Shown here: one piece after another, positions 1-8,212 of the stretch | Position numbering within the stretch: position 1 is the stretch's first letter | Layout: the number at the start of each line of letters is the position of its first letter | NCBI GenBank assembly: GCA_036008465.1 | Contig: DASYNP010000189.1 | Location: forward strand, 23,328 to 87,327 | Source of the DNA: DASPSM01 sp036008465 | GTDB taxonomy: Bacteria > Planctomycetota > Planctomycetia > Planctomycetales > Planctomycetaceae | DNA: 64,000 nucleotides | Direction of reading: 5' to 3' | Position numbers and translations under genes: made by a program | The notes under the pieces: generated by a model | The model's database searches: none | What the model saw: the letters and a program-made list of their open reading frames with translations, nothing else | Told to the model about the DNA's origin: nothing

Positions 1-33
1 GAAACACGGATTGTCCGATAAGTGCCCGAATCC

Positions 34-1077
34 ATGAACATCCTGCTGACCTGTGCCGGCCGCCGAAATTACCTGATCGAGTTCTTTCAGGCTGAACTCG
101 CCGGGCGCGGCCGCGTGATCGCCTGCGACACGAGCACCGCGGCTCCTGCTCTTGCGATCGCGGACGAGGGGATCATCGTTCCACGGATGGACGACCTGGG
201 CTATTTCGACGCCCTCCTGGCGATCTGCCACGAGCATCAGGTTCGCCTGCTGATTTCGGTCAACGACCTCGAGCTGGCCGGATTGGCCAAGCACGCCGAG
301 CGCTTTCGGGAGATCGGCACGATTGTCGTCGTGGCGAACGCCGACGTGATCGCGACCTGCCAGGACAAATGGGCGACTTTCAAATTCCTGCGCTCGTGCG
401 ACATCGCAACTCCGGACACCTATCTCTGCCCCGACCGCGTGCGCAAGGCCCTGGCGAACGGGACGCTCAAGTTCCCGCTCGTCCTCAAGCCGCGCTGGGG
501 GTCCAGCTCGATCGGCTTGGAGCGAATCGAAAACGACCGCGAGCTGTCGCTGGCCTACGAGTGGGGCATGATCCAGGTGCGGCGCTCGATGTTTTGGAAT
601 TTGAGCCAGGGTGACAGCGAAAACTGTCTCGTCTTCCAAGAGCAACTGCCGGGAGATGAATACGGCCTCGACATCGTCAACGATCTCGAAGGCAACCATG
701 TCGCCACGCTCATGCGGCAAAAGCTGGTCATGCGGTTTGGAAACACCGACCGCGCGATGACGGTCGAAGACCACCGGCTCGAGCGCCTGGGGGAGATCAT
801 CGGCCGGCGGCTCGCGCACATCGGCAGCCTCGATTGCGACTTGATGATGACGGAATCGGGGCCGCAGGTGATCGATCTCAATCCGCGAATCGGTGGAGGT
901 TATCCGTTTTCGCACCTGGCGGGAGCCAATCTTCCCGGCGCCCTGATCGCCTGGGCAAACGGCGAAGAGGCCGATCCGGCCTGGTTCAAGCCTCAGCCGG
1001 GGGTGGTGGCTTCAAAATGCGACGAAGTGGTGGTTGTTAACTCGATCGACAGTCATGCGAGGAGAGTGCTGTGTTGA
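34..1077 (+). CDS. ATP-grasp domain ligase (carbamoyl-phosphate-synthase-like)
   Basis: An ATP-grasp enzyme of about 347 residues, expected to use ATP to join a carboxylate to an amine or similar nucleophile through an acyl-phosphate; the substrate is unknown. The N-terminus (MNILLTCAGRRNYLIEFF) is typical of stand-alone CarB-like ATP-grasp proteins with a Rossmann-like pre-ATP-grasp domain. The ATP-binding lysine segment (FPLVLKPRWGSSSIG) lies mid-protein, and the metal-binding motif DLNPRIGGGYPF sits near residue 290. ATG at 34 is preferred over an in-frame GTG at 22 because it starts the conserved beta strand; neither has a clear ribosome-binding site. The stop overlaps the start of the next gene, so the two are probably translationally coupled. 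Family call is firm, substrate is not. Confidence 0.85.
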   Translation: MNILLTCAGRRNYLIEFFQAELAGRGRVIACDTSTAAPALAIADEGIIVPRMDDLGYFDALLAICHEHQVRLLISVNDLELAGLAKHAERFREIGTIVVVANADVIATCQDKWATFKFLRSCDIATPDTYLCPDRVRKALANGTLKFPLVLKPRWGSSSIGLERIENDRELSLAYEWGMIQVRRSMFWNLSQGDSENCLVFQEQLPGDEYGLDIVNDLEGNHVATLMRQKLVMRFGNTDRAMTVEDHRLERLGEIIGRRLAHIGSLDCDLMMTESGPQVIDLNPRIGGGYPFSHLAGANLPGALIAWANGEEADPAWFKPQPGVVASKCDEVVVVNSIDSHARRVLC

Positions 1078-2312
1078 ATTCTGAGTCACGTTGTCAATTC
1101 GCGATCGTGGGCGCTGGGCCTTACGGACTGGCTGTCGGAGCGCACTTGCGCGCGGGCGGATGCGATGTGCGAATCTTCGGCAAGCCGATGGACTTCTGGG
1201 CCAGCCAAATGCCCAAAGGCATGTTGCTGCGCTCGCCTCGCACCGGATCGCACATTTCCGATCCGACCCACGCGTTCTCGCTCGCCAACTACGAAACGGC
1301 AAACAACTGCACAATTCCGAAAGCGATGCCGCTCGAGACCTTCGTCCACTACGGCCGATGGTTCCAGTCGCAGGCCCTTCCCGACGTCGAGGAACGGCAC
1401 GTGGTTGCGATCGACCAATCGGGTGACGGGTTTGTGCTTTCGCTCGACGATGGGGAATCTCTCGAAGCGCAGAACGTCGTGGTCGCCACGGGAATCGGCG
1501 CCTTTCCGAATTACCCGCCCGTGTTCGCGTCGCTGCCGAAGGAACTCGCTTCACACACGAGCGACCGGGCCAACTGCGACCTGGGGCGTTTCGCGGGCAA
1601 ACGCGTCGCCGTGATCGGCGGAGGACAAAGCGCCCTCGAATCGGCCGCACTGCTTCATGAAAACGGCGCGGAGGTGGAGGTCCTGATCCGACAGCCGCTC
1701 GTCCGCTGGTTGAAAAACAGTTCGTGGCTCGAAGCGCTCATGGACCTGCCGATCAACCCGTTTCAGACGCCCGGCAAAATCGGACCGATCGGAATCAATT
1801 GGCTGATCGAGAACCCGCGACTGTTTACCTCGTTCCCGCGGTCGATGCAGGATCGGATGGCGACCCGCGCCATTCGTGCGGCCGGAAGCAGTTGGCTGCG
1901 TCCCCGCACCGCCGCGGTGACGATCACGCCGGGTCGACATGCAAACTCAGCAGCGGCGCGTGGAGAGAAGGCGGTCCTGCAGCTCAACGACGGCACTGAA
2001 AGTGTCTTTGACCACGTGCTGTTGGGGACAGGCTACCGCGTCTCGGTGTCGCGAATGAGCTTCCTGCCTGGCGACCTGTCTCAGTCGATCCGCACCGTGA
2101 AGGGTTATCCGGTGCTCAACCGGGGCTTCGAGTCGTCCGTGCGAGGTCTTTACTTCGTCGGCGCGAGCGGTGCGTATTCGTTCGGTCCGCTGTGCCGCTT
2201 TGTCGCGGGAACGCCCTACACGGCAACCACGCTGGCCCGATTTGCGGTCAAGCAGACCAAGACGCAGAGGCGCCAGAGCCTCGTCGTTGCCGCGGAAGCG
2301 CAGCGAGCCTGA
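1071..2312 (+). CDS. FAD-dependent oxidoreductase / monooxygenase-like
   Basis: A 413-residue flavoprotein with two dinucleotide-binding motifs. VGAGPYGLA near residues 13-21 should bind FAD, VIGGGQSALES near residue 180 should bind NAD(P)H, and LLGTGYRV near residue 320 resembles the ATGY motif of the ornithine/lysine N-monooxygenase and flavin-monooxygenase superfamily. Whether it hydroxylates an amine or oxidises something else cannot be read from the sequence. It starts with GTG at 1071, preceded by GGAGAG at 1061-1066, and overlaps the ATP-grasp stop codon in GTGTTGA. The coupling suggests both enzymes act on the same small molecule. Confidence 0.8.
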   Translation: MLNSESRCQFAIVGAGPYGLAVGAHLRAGGCDVRIFGKPMDFWASQMPKGMLLRSPRTGSHISDPTHAFSLANYETANNCTIPKAMPLETFVHYGRWFQSQALPDVEERHVVAIDQSGDGFVLSLDDGESLEAQNVVVATGIGAFPNYPPVFASLPKELASHTSDRANCDLGRFAGKRVAVIGGGQSALESAALLHENGAEVEVLIRQPLVRWLKNSSWLEALMDLPINPFQTPGKIGPIGINWLIENPRLFTSFPRSMQDRMATRAIRAAGSSWLRPRTAAVTITPGRHANSAAARGEKAVLQLNDGTESVFDHVLLGTGYRVSVSRMSFLPGDLSQSIRTVKGYPVLNRGFESSVRGLYFVGASGAYSFGPLCRFVAGTPYTATTLARFAVKQTKTQRRQSLVVAAEAQRA

Positions 2313-2351
2313 CACGCGATCCGAACGGCAACTTCTGGGAAATACGTCGGC

Positions 2352-4262
2352 CTACCGCTCCGGCATTCCGCCGAGCGGCGGATGCAGGTCGAGGCCGGCG
2401 CCCGGCTTTTTCTCGGCCGCCTTGCCCTTTGGCTGCACGAGGCTGGCACGGCCCTGCCGCAAGTTTTCAAAGCTCTCGGCCGAGATCACGTAGTACCAGG
2501 GGCCGAACCGCTCGTTGAGCTGTTTGACCTTGTCCTGCCCCTTCTTGAGCTTCTTCTCGAACTCCGACTTGTCGTTCTCGTACTTTTCGAGATCCTTCTT
2601 GTACTGCGCGAGGGCCTTGTCGTACTCGGCCTTGGGATCGGGCTTGGGGGCGGCCGGTGCGACTGGCTTGGCGTTCGGAGCGGACTTTGCAGCGTGGGCG
2701 GGTTTGCCTGAGCCGGCAGGAGGCGCTGACGGGGTCTTCGGGCTCTTGGTCTCGCTCGCCTTGGCATCGGACTTCGGCGGAGCGGCCTGCGGTTCGGGAA
2801 ACGCCATCGCCAGCATCTGCGAATCATCCAACCGAGCCGCCGACGAATGCTTTTCGTTCGTCTTTCCCGCGCCGGCCGGCTGAGGATTCGACTCGGCCTT
2901 CGTTCCCGCGTTGCCCGCAGTCGGAGCCGGCTTATTGCTGGGGGGCGGCTGGACCTTGGGCGCGTCCAGCACCAGTCCCTGCGGCTTCTTCGGCTCGAGC
3001 GGCTTGCTCGGAGGCGCGCCGACCAGCTTCGGATCGAACGTGACGTACACCATCAAGTAGCGGTTTTTCTTGAGCTGCTCTTTCTCTTTTCCTTTGTCCT
3101 TGGCCGAGTCGGCCTTCTTTGTCTTGTCGCCGTCTTTCGTGGCTCCCTTGTCTTTCGCGGCGTCCTTGGAGAGGCCCGTCTCGACCTCGAATTCGGTCCC
3201 GGTAAATATCTGCCCGAAGTTCAAGGCGTAGCGCAGCCCTTCGTTCGTGCCCGCCTCGATCTGGCCTTCCTTCGAGAACACCCGCTCCTTGCCGCCGCGC
3301 CGATCGGACCCAACGAAGTAGCCCTTGGCAGCCATGTCGTTGCGCAGCACGGCGACGAGTTGTCGGTCGCGAGCATAGCGCGGATCGATCGAGAGGTCGG
3401 GCTCGACGCCGGGGGGCTTGGGCCGCACGCCGACCAGCCGCAGGCCGTCGAGATTGCTCACGAGCTGATTGATGGCCTCGTTCTTGAGTTCCTCGGTCGG
3501 CTTGAGGTTCGACATCGTCCAGTTGTCGCCCGGCGGCTTCCGCGTCAGCTCTGTGACTTCGCCGGGAATGATCGCCCCCTGCTGTTCGTCGATCGAATAG
3601 GTGTCGATCTTGATATCGCTGAGGTTCTCGCGGTCGACTTTCAGCAGGTCGGGCTCGATCCAGTCGCCGAACTTGGTCGACAAGTCGATCTTGAGATTCG
3701 CGAGATAAATCGTCGACGGGTCGTCGGCCTTGGTGGCACGGACGTAATAGATGTCGCTTTGTCCGGGGCTCGCGCTCTCTTTTCTCTTGCCGATCACGTA
3801 CTCGGCCAGGACCGTGCCGTCATTTTTGGAGATCGTGATTTTCTGACCCCGCCCCGTCAGGATGGCTTCATCCGGATCTTCGGGATCGATGACGTCGAAC
3901 TTGACCTGATCGGGTTTCGAGCGCGAGACAAAGGCCGTGCGGCTGGTGCCGATCACCGACGCAGCCGTCCGCGCCAGACGGTCCTTGCCGTCGGCGGGGT
4001 AGCTGTGATGCGAGGGGATCCGCCACTTGCCGTCCTTGTACTCGACTTTGAACTCCTTGACCGACGCGGTGTCTTTGTCGTAGGCGACGACTCGCAGCAC
4101 CTGCGCATCGGTGGGGAATTTGAATTCGGGATAAAACTCCGTGCCGATACGGGAGGATTCGGCGTCCTTGCGGGGACGCGACCCGTAATACGTGGCTGTG
4201 GCGGTTCCCACCGACACGAGGGCCACCGCCAGATAGATCAGCGTTCGCTTCGTCTCATTCAT
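2352..4262 (-). CDS. DUF4340 domain protein, membrane-anchored partner of Gld-type ABC module
   Basis: A 636-residue protein with one N-terminal membrane segment (about residues 7-26) and a large periplasmic part. The segments on residues 40-200 resemble DUF4340, which often lies beside GldG-like proteins. Two low-complexity stretches interrupt it: a Lys/Asp-rich run near residues 370-395 and a Pro/Ala/Lys-rich run near 430-550, followed by a Lys/Glu-rich coiled-coil-like segment (KDLEKYENDKSEFEKKLKKG). It lies downstream of the permease-GldG fusion on the same strand with a 71-bp gap, so it is probably the last gene of that operon. Its role is probably structural or substrate-handling in the envelope; no catalytic motif is visible. 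Confidence 0.75.
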   Translation of the reverse strand: MNETKRTLIYLAVALVSVGTATATYYGSRPRKDAESSRIGTEFYPEFKFPTDAQVLRVVAYDKDTASVKEFKVEYKDGKWRIPSHHSYPADGKDRLARTAASVIGTSRTAFVSRSKPDQVKFDVIDPEDPDEAILTGRGQKITISKNDGTVLAEYVIGKRKESASPGQSDIYYVRATKADDPSTIYLANLKIDLSTKFGDWIEPDLLKVDRENLSDIKIDTYSIDEQQGAIIPGEVTELTRKPPGDNWTMSNLKPTEELKNEAINQLVSNLDGLRLVGVRPKPPGVEPDLSIDPRYARDRQLVAVLRNDMAAKGYFVGSDRRGGKERVFSKEGQIEAGTNEGLRYALNFGQIFTGTEFEVETGLSKDAAKDKGATKDGDKTKKADSAKDKGKEKEQLKKNRYLMVYVTFDPKLVGAPPSKPLEPKKPQGLVLDAPKVQPPPSNKPAPTAGNAGTKAESNPQPAGAGKTNEKHSSAARLDDSQMLAMAFPEPQAAPPKSDAKASETKSPKTPSAPPAGSGKPAHAAKSAPNAKPVAPAAPKPDPKAEYDKALAQYKKDLEKYENDKSEFEKKLKKGQDKVKQLNERFGPWYYVISAESFENLRQGRASLVQPKGKAAEKKPGAGLDLHPPLGGMPER

Positions 4263-4333
4263 CGTGCTTCGTCCCTAGCGGATGCTTCGTCATCCGAAAA
4301 TCACTCTTGCAATTCGGCTTCAGATTGCCGGCT

Positions 4334-6994
4334 CTAGCGGTCGCCGACTCGGCGGTCGGGCGAGATCGCGCGCCGCTCGCGCCCGAGCCGCAGCAAAAAC
4401 ACCACCACGCCCAGCACGATGGCCGGAATTGGCGGGATCAGAACCGCTTGGATCATGATTTTGCGTTCGGTCTCACGGATCCGCCGTTCGGCGCCATTCT
4501 TCGCGTTGTCAATTTCGAGCTGCTTGTCGCGATCGATGTTGGCTTTCGCCACGTCGAGGCGGCGCTCTTCCCCCTCCTTCAACCGGCGGATCATCTCTTC
4601 CTTCTCGGGCGGCGAAAGCTGGGGATTCTTGTTGATTTCCTCCCGCTTCTCGTCAAAGCGGCCCTGGGCGTCCTTGAGTTTCTTCTTGGCTTCCTCGTCG
4701 GCTTTCTTGGTCATCTCGATGCGCTCTTCGACAAATTTCGCCGTTTGCGACTCGACGCCGGTGAGCGTTCGCAGCTCGGTCCGCCGTTTCCGCAAATCGA
4801 GAAACGTCCGATCCCCGGCGAGCACGTCGACCGCGTTGAGCACGAAGGGAACATTGTCGAAGCTGAGGTTCAGCTCGCCCATCGTCCGCGTGACGAAGAA
4901 CCAGTCCGAAATCAAATCGACGTCGGCGACGTAGACCACGTTCAACTTGTACGGATTGTCGTTCTCGGATGTCAGGTGCGCCGCCAGCACGTGCCCCCCC
5001 TGGTCCTGGATGTGGGGCCGTCCCTCTTTGATTCGCACGGTCGGCGTGAAGCCGTGCGAAAAGTCGAAGCTCTGCTCGGTAAATTCGTCCCACTCCATCA
5101 CACCCGAGCGGCGGCTCGTCCGCAGCAGGGGCTCGAATTTCACGCCGGGCTCTTTGAGCGGCTGAATCTCGCCCGCGAACGCCGCCAACATCTCCTGCAG
5201 GCCGCTGGTGATTTCGCTGCTGGAGCTGAAAGCGCTGCCGATGCCATTTTTGGGCGAAACGAAGATGAATTCCTCGGGGAGCGTCACGAATTCCGGGTGC
5301 GGATTAAATGCGTCCCAAACCACTCGTCCGTTATCCCAATAGATGTGCAAGACCTTGAGCAGGCTGGTTGCCTTGCCCTCGTCGGCCTTCGGCGGAGCCG
5401 GCTGACGGCCCATGCCTCCCATCATGCCGAATTGCGATCCGGGGGCCGGCTTGGGCAGACGCGGCGCCTGCGAGACGCCGAATGCCGAGTTGAAGACCCA
5501 GGGGAACGGATCGTCGAACATCAGGGTCGGATGCCCCTTCTTGACGTAATCGATCAGGTTCTTCATCTGCGGCTCGGTCAGGGACGACGGCATGACGACC
5601 AGCAGCACGTCGTACTTTCCGTCCTCGATCGGCGTGTCGGGCGACACGTCCTTGACGTTGTACTGCTGCTTGAGCTCGGTCACGATTTGCCAATCGTGTG
5701 AGCCGCCGATGATGTCGGCGTCGGTGCGCATCACGCCGACCGTCAGCCGCTTTTCGTTGGCCACGGTGCGGATCGAGCGGGTCAGCTCGTATTCCAAGGG
5801 CGTGCCGGCCCCAAAAAACGGGATGACGACCTGGTCGTAGCTGCTGCTGATCACCGCGCCCAGATAAATCGTGTCCTCGTAGTGCCGCCCTTCGCGCTCG
5901 GAACGGACGCGTTGAGGCGTGATTCCCAGAGTCTTTGCCTCGTCGGCCTCTTTGCTGAAGGGCTCGACGTCGATGTATTGCACGTCCATTCCCGAGCCGG
6001 CAAGTTGGGCGTACTGCCGCAGCAGGCCCATCAGCCGCGTGCGAACCGGCGCATAGTCACGCGGGACGTCGGTCGACACAAAGGCCTGAATCCGCACGGG
6101 ATGCTCGGGGTTGATCTTGGCCAACACGTCGCGCGTCGTCGGCGAAAGGCTGTAGACCTTCTCGGCGGTCAAATCAGCGCGGGCGTTTCCGTGCGACGCG
6201 ATATAGGCGATGCTGATGAGCGCAACCGACAAGCACCCGGCCCGTGCGACGTACTGCGCGCCCATCGACGTCTGTTGCCCGGTGCTCCAGTGCCGGCGGC
6301 GAATCATCACCAGGTTGAGGTAGAGCATGAACACCGTAAACGAGACGAAGTACAGCACTCCGCTCAGCGGGATAATCCCCAACTCGAAGTCGTGAAGCTG
6401 CTCCCGAATGCTCAGGCTGCGAAGCAGATCGTTTCCAGGGATAATCGAACCGATGAACACGGGCACCGCGCAAATCACCACGCCCAGCACGAAGGCAACT
6501 GTCGTGCTATTGGTGAGGACTGAGCCGAGCATCCCCGCGCTCAACAGGGCGGCACCGGCGAACCAGTAACCCAGGTAAGTCGTAAAAGCGACTCCCAGAT
6601 CCGGATGTCCAATCGACCGCAGCACCAACAGGTGCGTCAACGAGAACGCCAAGGCGATGCTGTAAACCGCCAGCACGGAAAAGTATTTGCCCAGCAAAAT
6701 CTCGAGGTCGGTCGCGGGAAGCGTGAACAGCAACTCGTCGGTGCCGAGCTTCTTTTCGTCCGCCCACGCGCTCATCGTAATCGCGGGGATCAGGAACAAA
6801 AGCAGCATCGGGAAGCCTTCGCTCAGCTGATCCAGGCTGGCGATGTTGTTCGTGAAGAACTGCGGCCGAAACGCCAACAGGCCACCGGCCACGACGAAAG
6901 CGATGATGAACAAGTAGCCCAGCACGCCGGAAAAATAGCTGGCGACGTTGCGCCGAAAGACGGCGGAAACCACATGCCATCGCGACACTGTCAT
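4334..6994 (-). CDS. Fused ABC-2 permease and GldG-like auxiliary protein
   Basis: An 886-residue fusion. Residues 1-250 form an ABC-2 permease with about six membrane segments, including the GldF-like stretch MSAWADEKKLGTDELLFTLP. A further membrane segment near residue 255 leads into a GldG-type domain (ADLTAEKVYSLSPTTRDVL, with the following ABC-auxiliary region to about residue 560). Near residues 760-850 is a long charged coiled coil, and the protein ends with another membrane segment and a basic tail. In Bacteroidota GldF and GldG are separate proteins of the gliding ABC complex; here they are one chain. AGGAG at 6996-7000 is only 1 nt from the ATG at 6994 but 7 nt from an in-frame GTG at 6988, so GTG may be the real start. 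Confidence 0.85.
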   Translation of the reverse strand: MTVSRWHVVSAVFRRNVASYFSGVLGYLFIIAFVVAGGLLAFRPQFFTNNIASLDQLSEGFPMLLLFLIPAITMSAWADEKKLGTDELLFTLPATDLEILLGKYFSVLAVYSIALAFSLTHLLVLRSIGHPDLGVAFTTYLGYWFAGAALLSAGMLGSVLTNSTTVAFVLGVVICAVPVFIGSIIPGNDLLRSLSIREQLHDFELGIIPLSGVLYFVSFTVFMLYLNLVMIRRRHWSTGQQTSMGAQYVARAGCLSVALISIAYIASHGNARADLTAEKVYSLSPTTRDVLAKINPEHPVRIQAFVSTDVPRDYAPVRTRLMGLLRQYAQLAGSGMDVQYIDVEPFSKEADEAKTLGITPQRVRSEREGRHYEDTIYLGAVISSSYDQVVIPFFGAGTPLEYELTRSIRTVANEKRLTVGVMRTDADIIGGSHDWQIVTELKQQYNVKDVSPDTPIEDGKYDVLLVVMPSSLTEPQMKNLIDYVKKGHPTLMFDDPFPWVFNSAFGVSQAPRLPKPAPGSQFGMMGGMGRQPAPPKADEGKATSLLKVLHIYWDNGRVVWDAFNPHPEFVTLPEEFIFVSPKNGIGSAFSSSSEITSGLQEMLAAFAGEIQPLKEPGVKFEPLLRTSRRSGVMEWDEFTEQSFDFSHGFTPTVRIKEGRPHIQDQGGHVLAAHLTSENDNPYKLNVVYVADVDLISDWFFVTRTMGELNLSFDNVPFVLNAVDVLAGDRTFLDLRKRRTELRTLTGVESQTAKFVEERIEMTKKADEEAKKKLKDAQGRFDEKREEINKNPQLSPPEKEEMIRRLKEGEERRLDVAKANIDRDKQLEIDNAKNGAERRIRETERKIMIQAVLIPPIPAIVLGVVVFLLRLGRERRAISPDRRVGDR

Positions 6995-7035
6995 GCTCCT
7001 AGACTCAACAACAGCAAAACGTCAACACAAAAGCC

Positions 7036-7095
7036 GGGTGGCTCGGATCGGGCTTAACCTGGGGGCGAACCGAAGTGGTTCGACCCCAGCCACCC
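7036..7095. repeat. Intergenic palindromic element
   Basis: GGGTGGCT at 7036-7043 pairs with AGCCACCC at 7088-7095, and inside lies a second stem, CGAACC with GGTTCG flanked by GGGG/CCCC. It fills most of the gap between the ABC ATPase and permease genes and could act as a processing or attenuation hairpin. Confidence 0.55.
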
Positions 7096-7114
7096 AATGG
7101 GGTCGCTGTATCAA

Positions 7115-7882
7115 TCAATGACGGGATTTGCCCGCTCCCGTCAGTTCGCGGAACCGCTTGTCCATCTCGGGCGCCGTGTCGGCCATCTCCTGGACCGTCC
7201 CGTCAAATACGATCCGCCCCTCGTTAATCAAAATCACGCGGCTGCAGACAGCGGCGACTTCCTGCAAAATGTGCGTCGAGAGCAAGATGGTTTTCGTGGC
7301 TCCCAGCGAGCGGATCAATTGCCGGACTTCGTGCACCTGATTCGGATCGAGCCCGCTGGTCGGTTCGTCGAGAATCAAAACGTCCGGATCGTGCAACAAC
7401 GCCTGGGCCATGCCTACGCGCTGACGGAAACCACGCGACAGCTTGCCGATCGGCTTGTGCCAGACTTCGTCGAGCGCACACTTCTCGCGCACGAAGTCGA
7501 GCCGCTTCTTCAGCTGATCGGCCCCCATCCCGCGGGCCTGTCCGATGTAGATCAACAAGCTGACGGGAGTCATCTCGTTATAAAGGGGGCCGTTTTCCGG
7601 CAGGTAACCCATGACTTTGCTGGCTTCAATCCGATCGGTCGCCATGTTGAGGCCGGCAATGCGGGCGACGCCGGAAGTCGGCGCGAGATATCCGGTCAGC
7701 AGCTTCATCGTCGTCGACTTTCCGGCCCCATTGGGACCCAGAAAAGCAACGACCGCACCGCGCGGCACGGAAAACGTAACGTCTTTGGTAGCCACGAATT
7801 GACCGAAGTATTTGCTCAAGCCCTGCGCTTCGATCATCGGGCGCCGGCCATCACCGGTCGCCGCGCCATGTCCATTGCTCAC
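7115..7882 (-). CDS. ABC transporter ATP-binding protein (GldA-like)
   Basis: A 255-residue ABC ATPase energising the permease encoded just downstream. Visible motifs are Walker A GPNGAGKST, a signature region KLSRGFRQRVGMAQAL in which LSRGF replaces the canonical LSGGQ, Walker B VLILDEPTSGLDP, and the switch histidine in LLSTHILQEV. The LSRGF-type signature is usual in ABC-2 drug/gliding exporters. An in-frame ATG at 7837 (MIEAQGLSKYFG) would give the standard family length and may be the true start; the extra 15 residues are Gly/Ala-rich. Gene order ATPase, permease-GldG, DUF4340 forms one minus-strand operon. Confidence 0.9.
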   Translation of the reverse strand: MSNGHGAATGDGRRPMIEAQGLSKYFGQFVATKDVTFSVPRGAVVAFLGPNGAGKSTTMKLLTGYLAPTSGVARIAGLNMATDRIEASKVMGYLPENGPLYNEMTPVSLLIYIGQARGMGADQLKKRLDFVREKCALDEVWHKPIGKLSRGFRQRVGMAQALLHDPDVLILDEPTSGLDPNQVHEVRQLIRSLGATKTILLSTHILQEVAAVCSRVILINEGRIVFDGTVQEMADTAPEMDKRFRELTGAGKSRH

Positions 7883-7897
7883 AGGTGTGACCTGTCT

Positions 7898-8033
7898 GTG
7901 CGGGCTAGCCGCGTGTTTGGTGTTCAGCTCTCATGCGGCTAGCCCGCACGAAGAGCTCTTGGCTCGAGATGGTACCTGTTCAAGCGGGCTAGCCGCGTGT
8001 TCGGTGTTCAGCTCTCATGCGGCTGGCCCGCAC
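7898..8033. repeat. Two copies of a 50-bp hairpin repeat
   Basis: Unit 1 (7898-7949) has perfect 15-nt arms, GTGCGGGCTAGCCGC and its complement, around a 22-nt loop. Unit 2 (7984-8033) has the same arms with one change and a loop differing by one base. Arms and loops are both conserved, so this is a duplicated mobile-type REP element rather than a chance palindrome. It fills the divergent gap between the ABC ATPase and the methyltransferase gene. Confidence 0.75.
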
Positions 8034-8125
8034 AAAGAGCCCGCGGCTCCTGGCTCTACTAGATTTACGTCATTCTTTACAATCCGTGCTGGGCGATGTC
8101 CAGTATTCGCCCGCGATAACGGTCA

Positions 8126-8212
8126 GTCCAAAGTCCAAGGCCTGAGGTCCAAAGTCAATGACGCAAAGGCTTTGGATCTGCGACCTTGGACTTTGGGCCT
8201 TGGACTTTGGAC
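8126..8212. repeat. Large inverted repeat built from GTCCAAAGTCC motifs
   Basis: GTCCAAAGTCCAAGGCC at 8126-8142 is the perfect complement of 8196-8212. Partial copies of the same motif lie between the arms at about 8147-8157 and 8183-8195. The right arm ends immediately before the likely start codon of the next gene. Confidence 0.7.

Noticed and set aside
2847..5701. Very long open frames on the plus strand antisense to the DUF4340 and Gld genes
   Set aside because: They are mirror frames caused by high GC content; the minus-strand genes have recognisable domains and starts.
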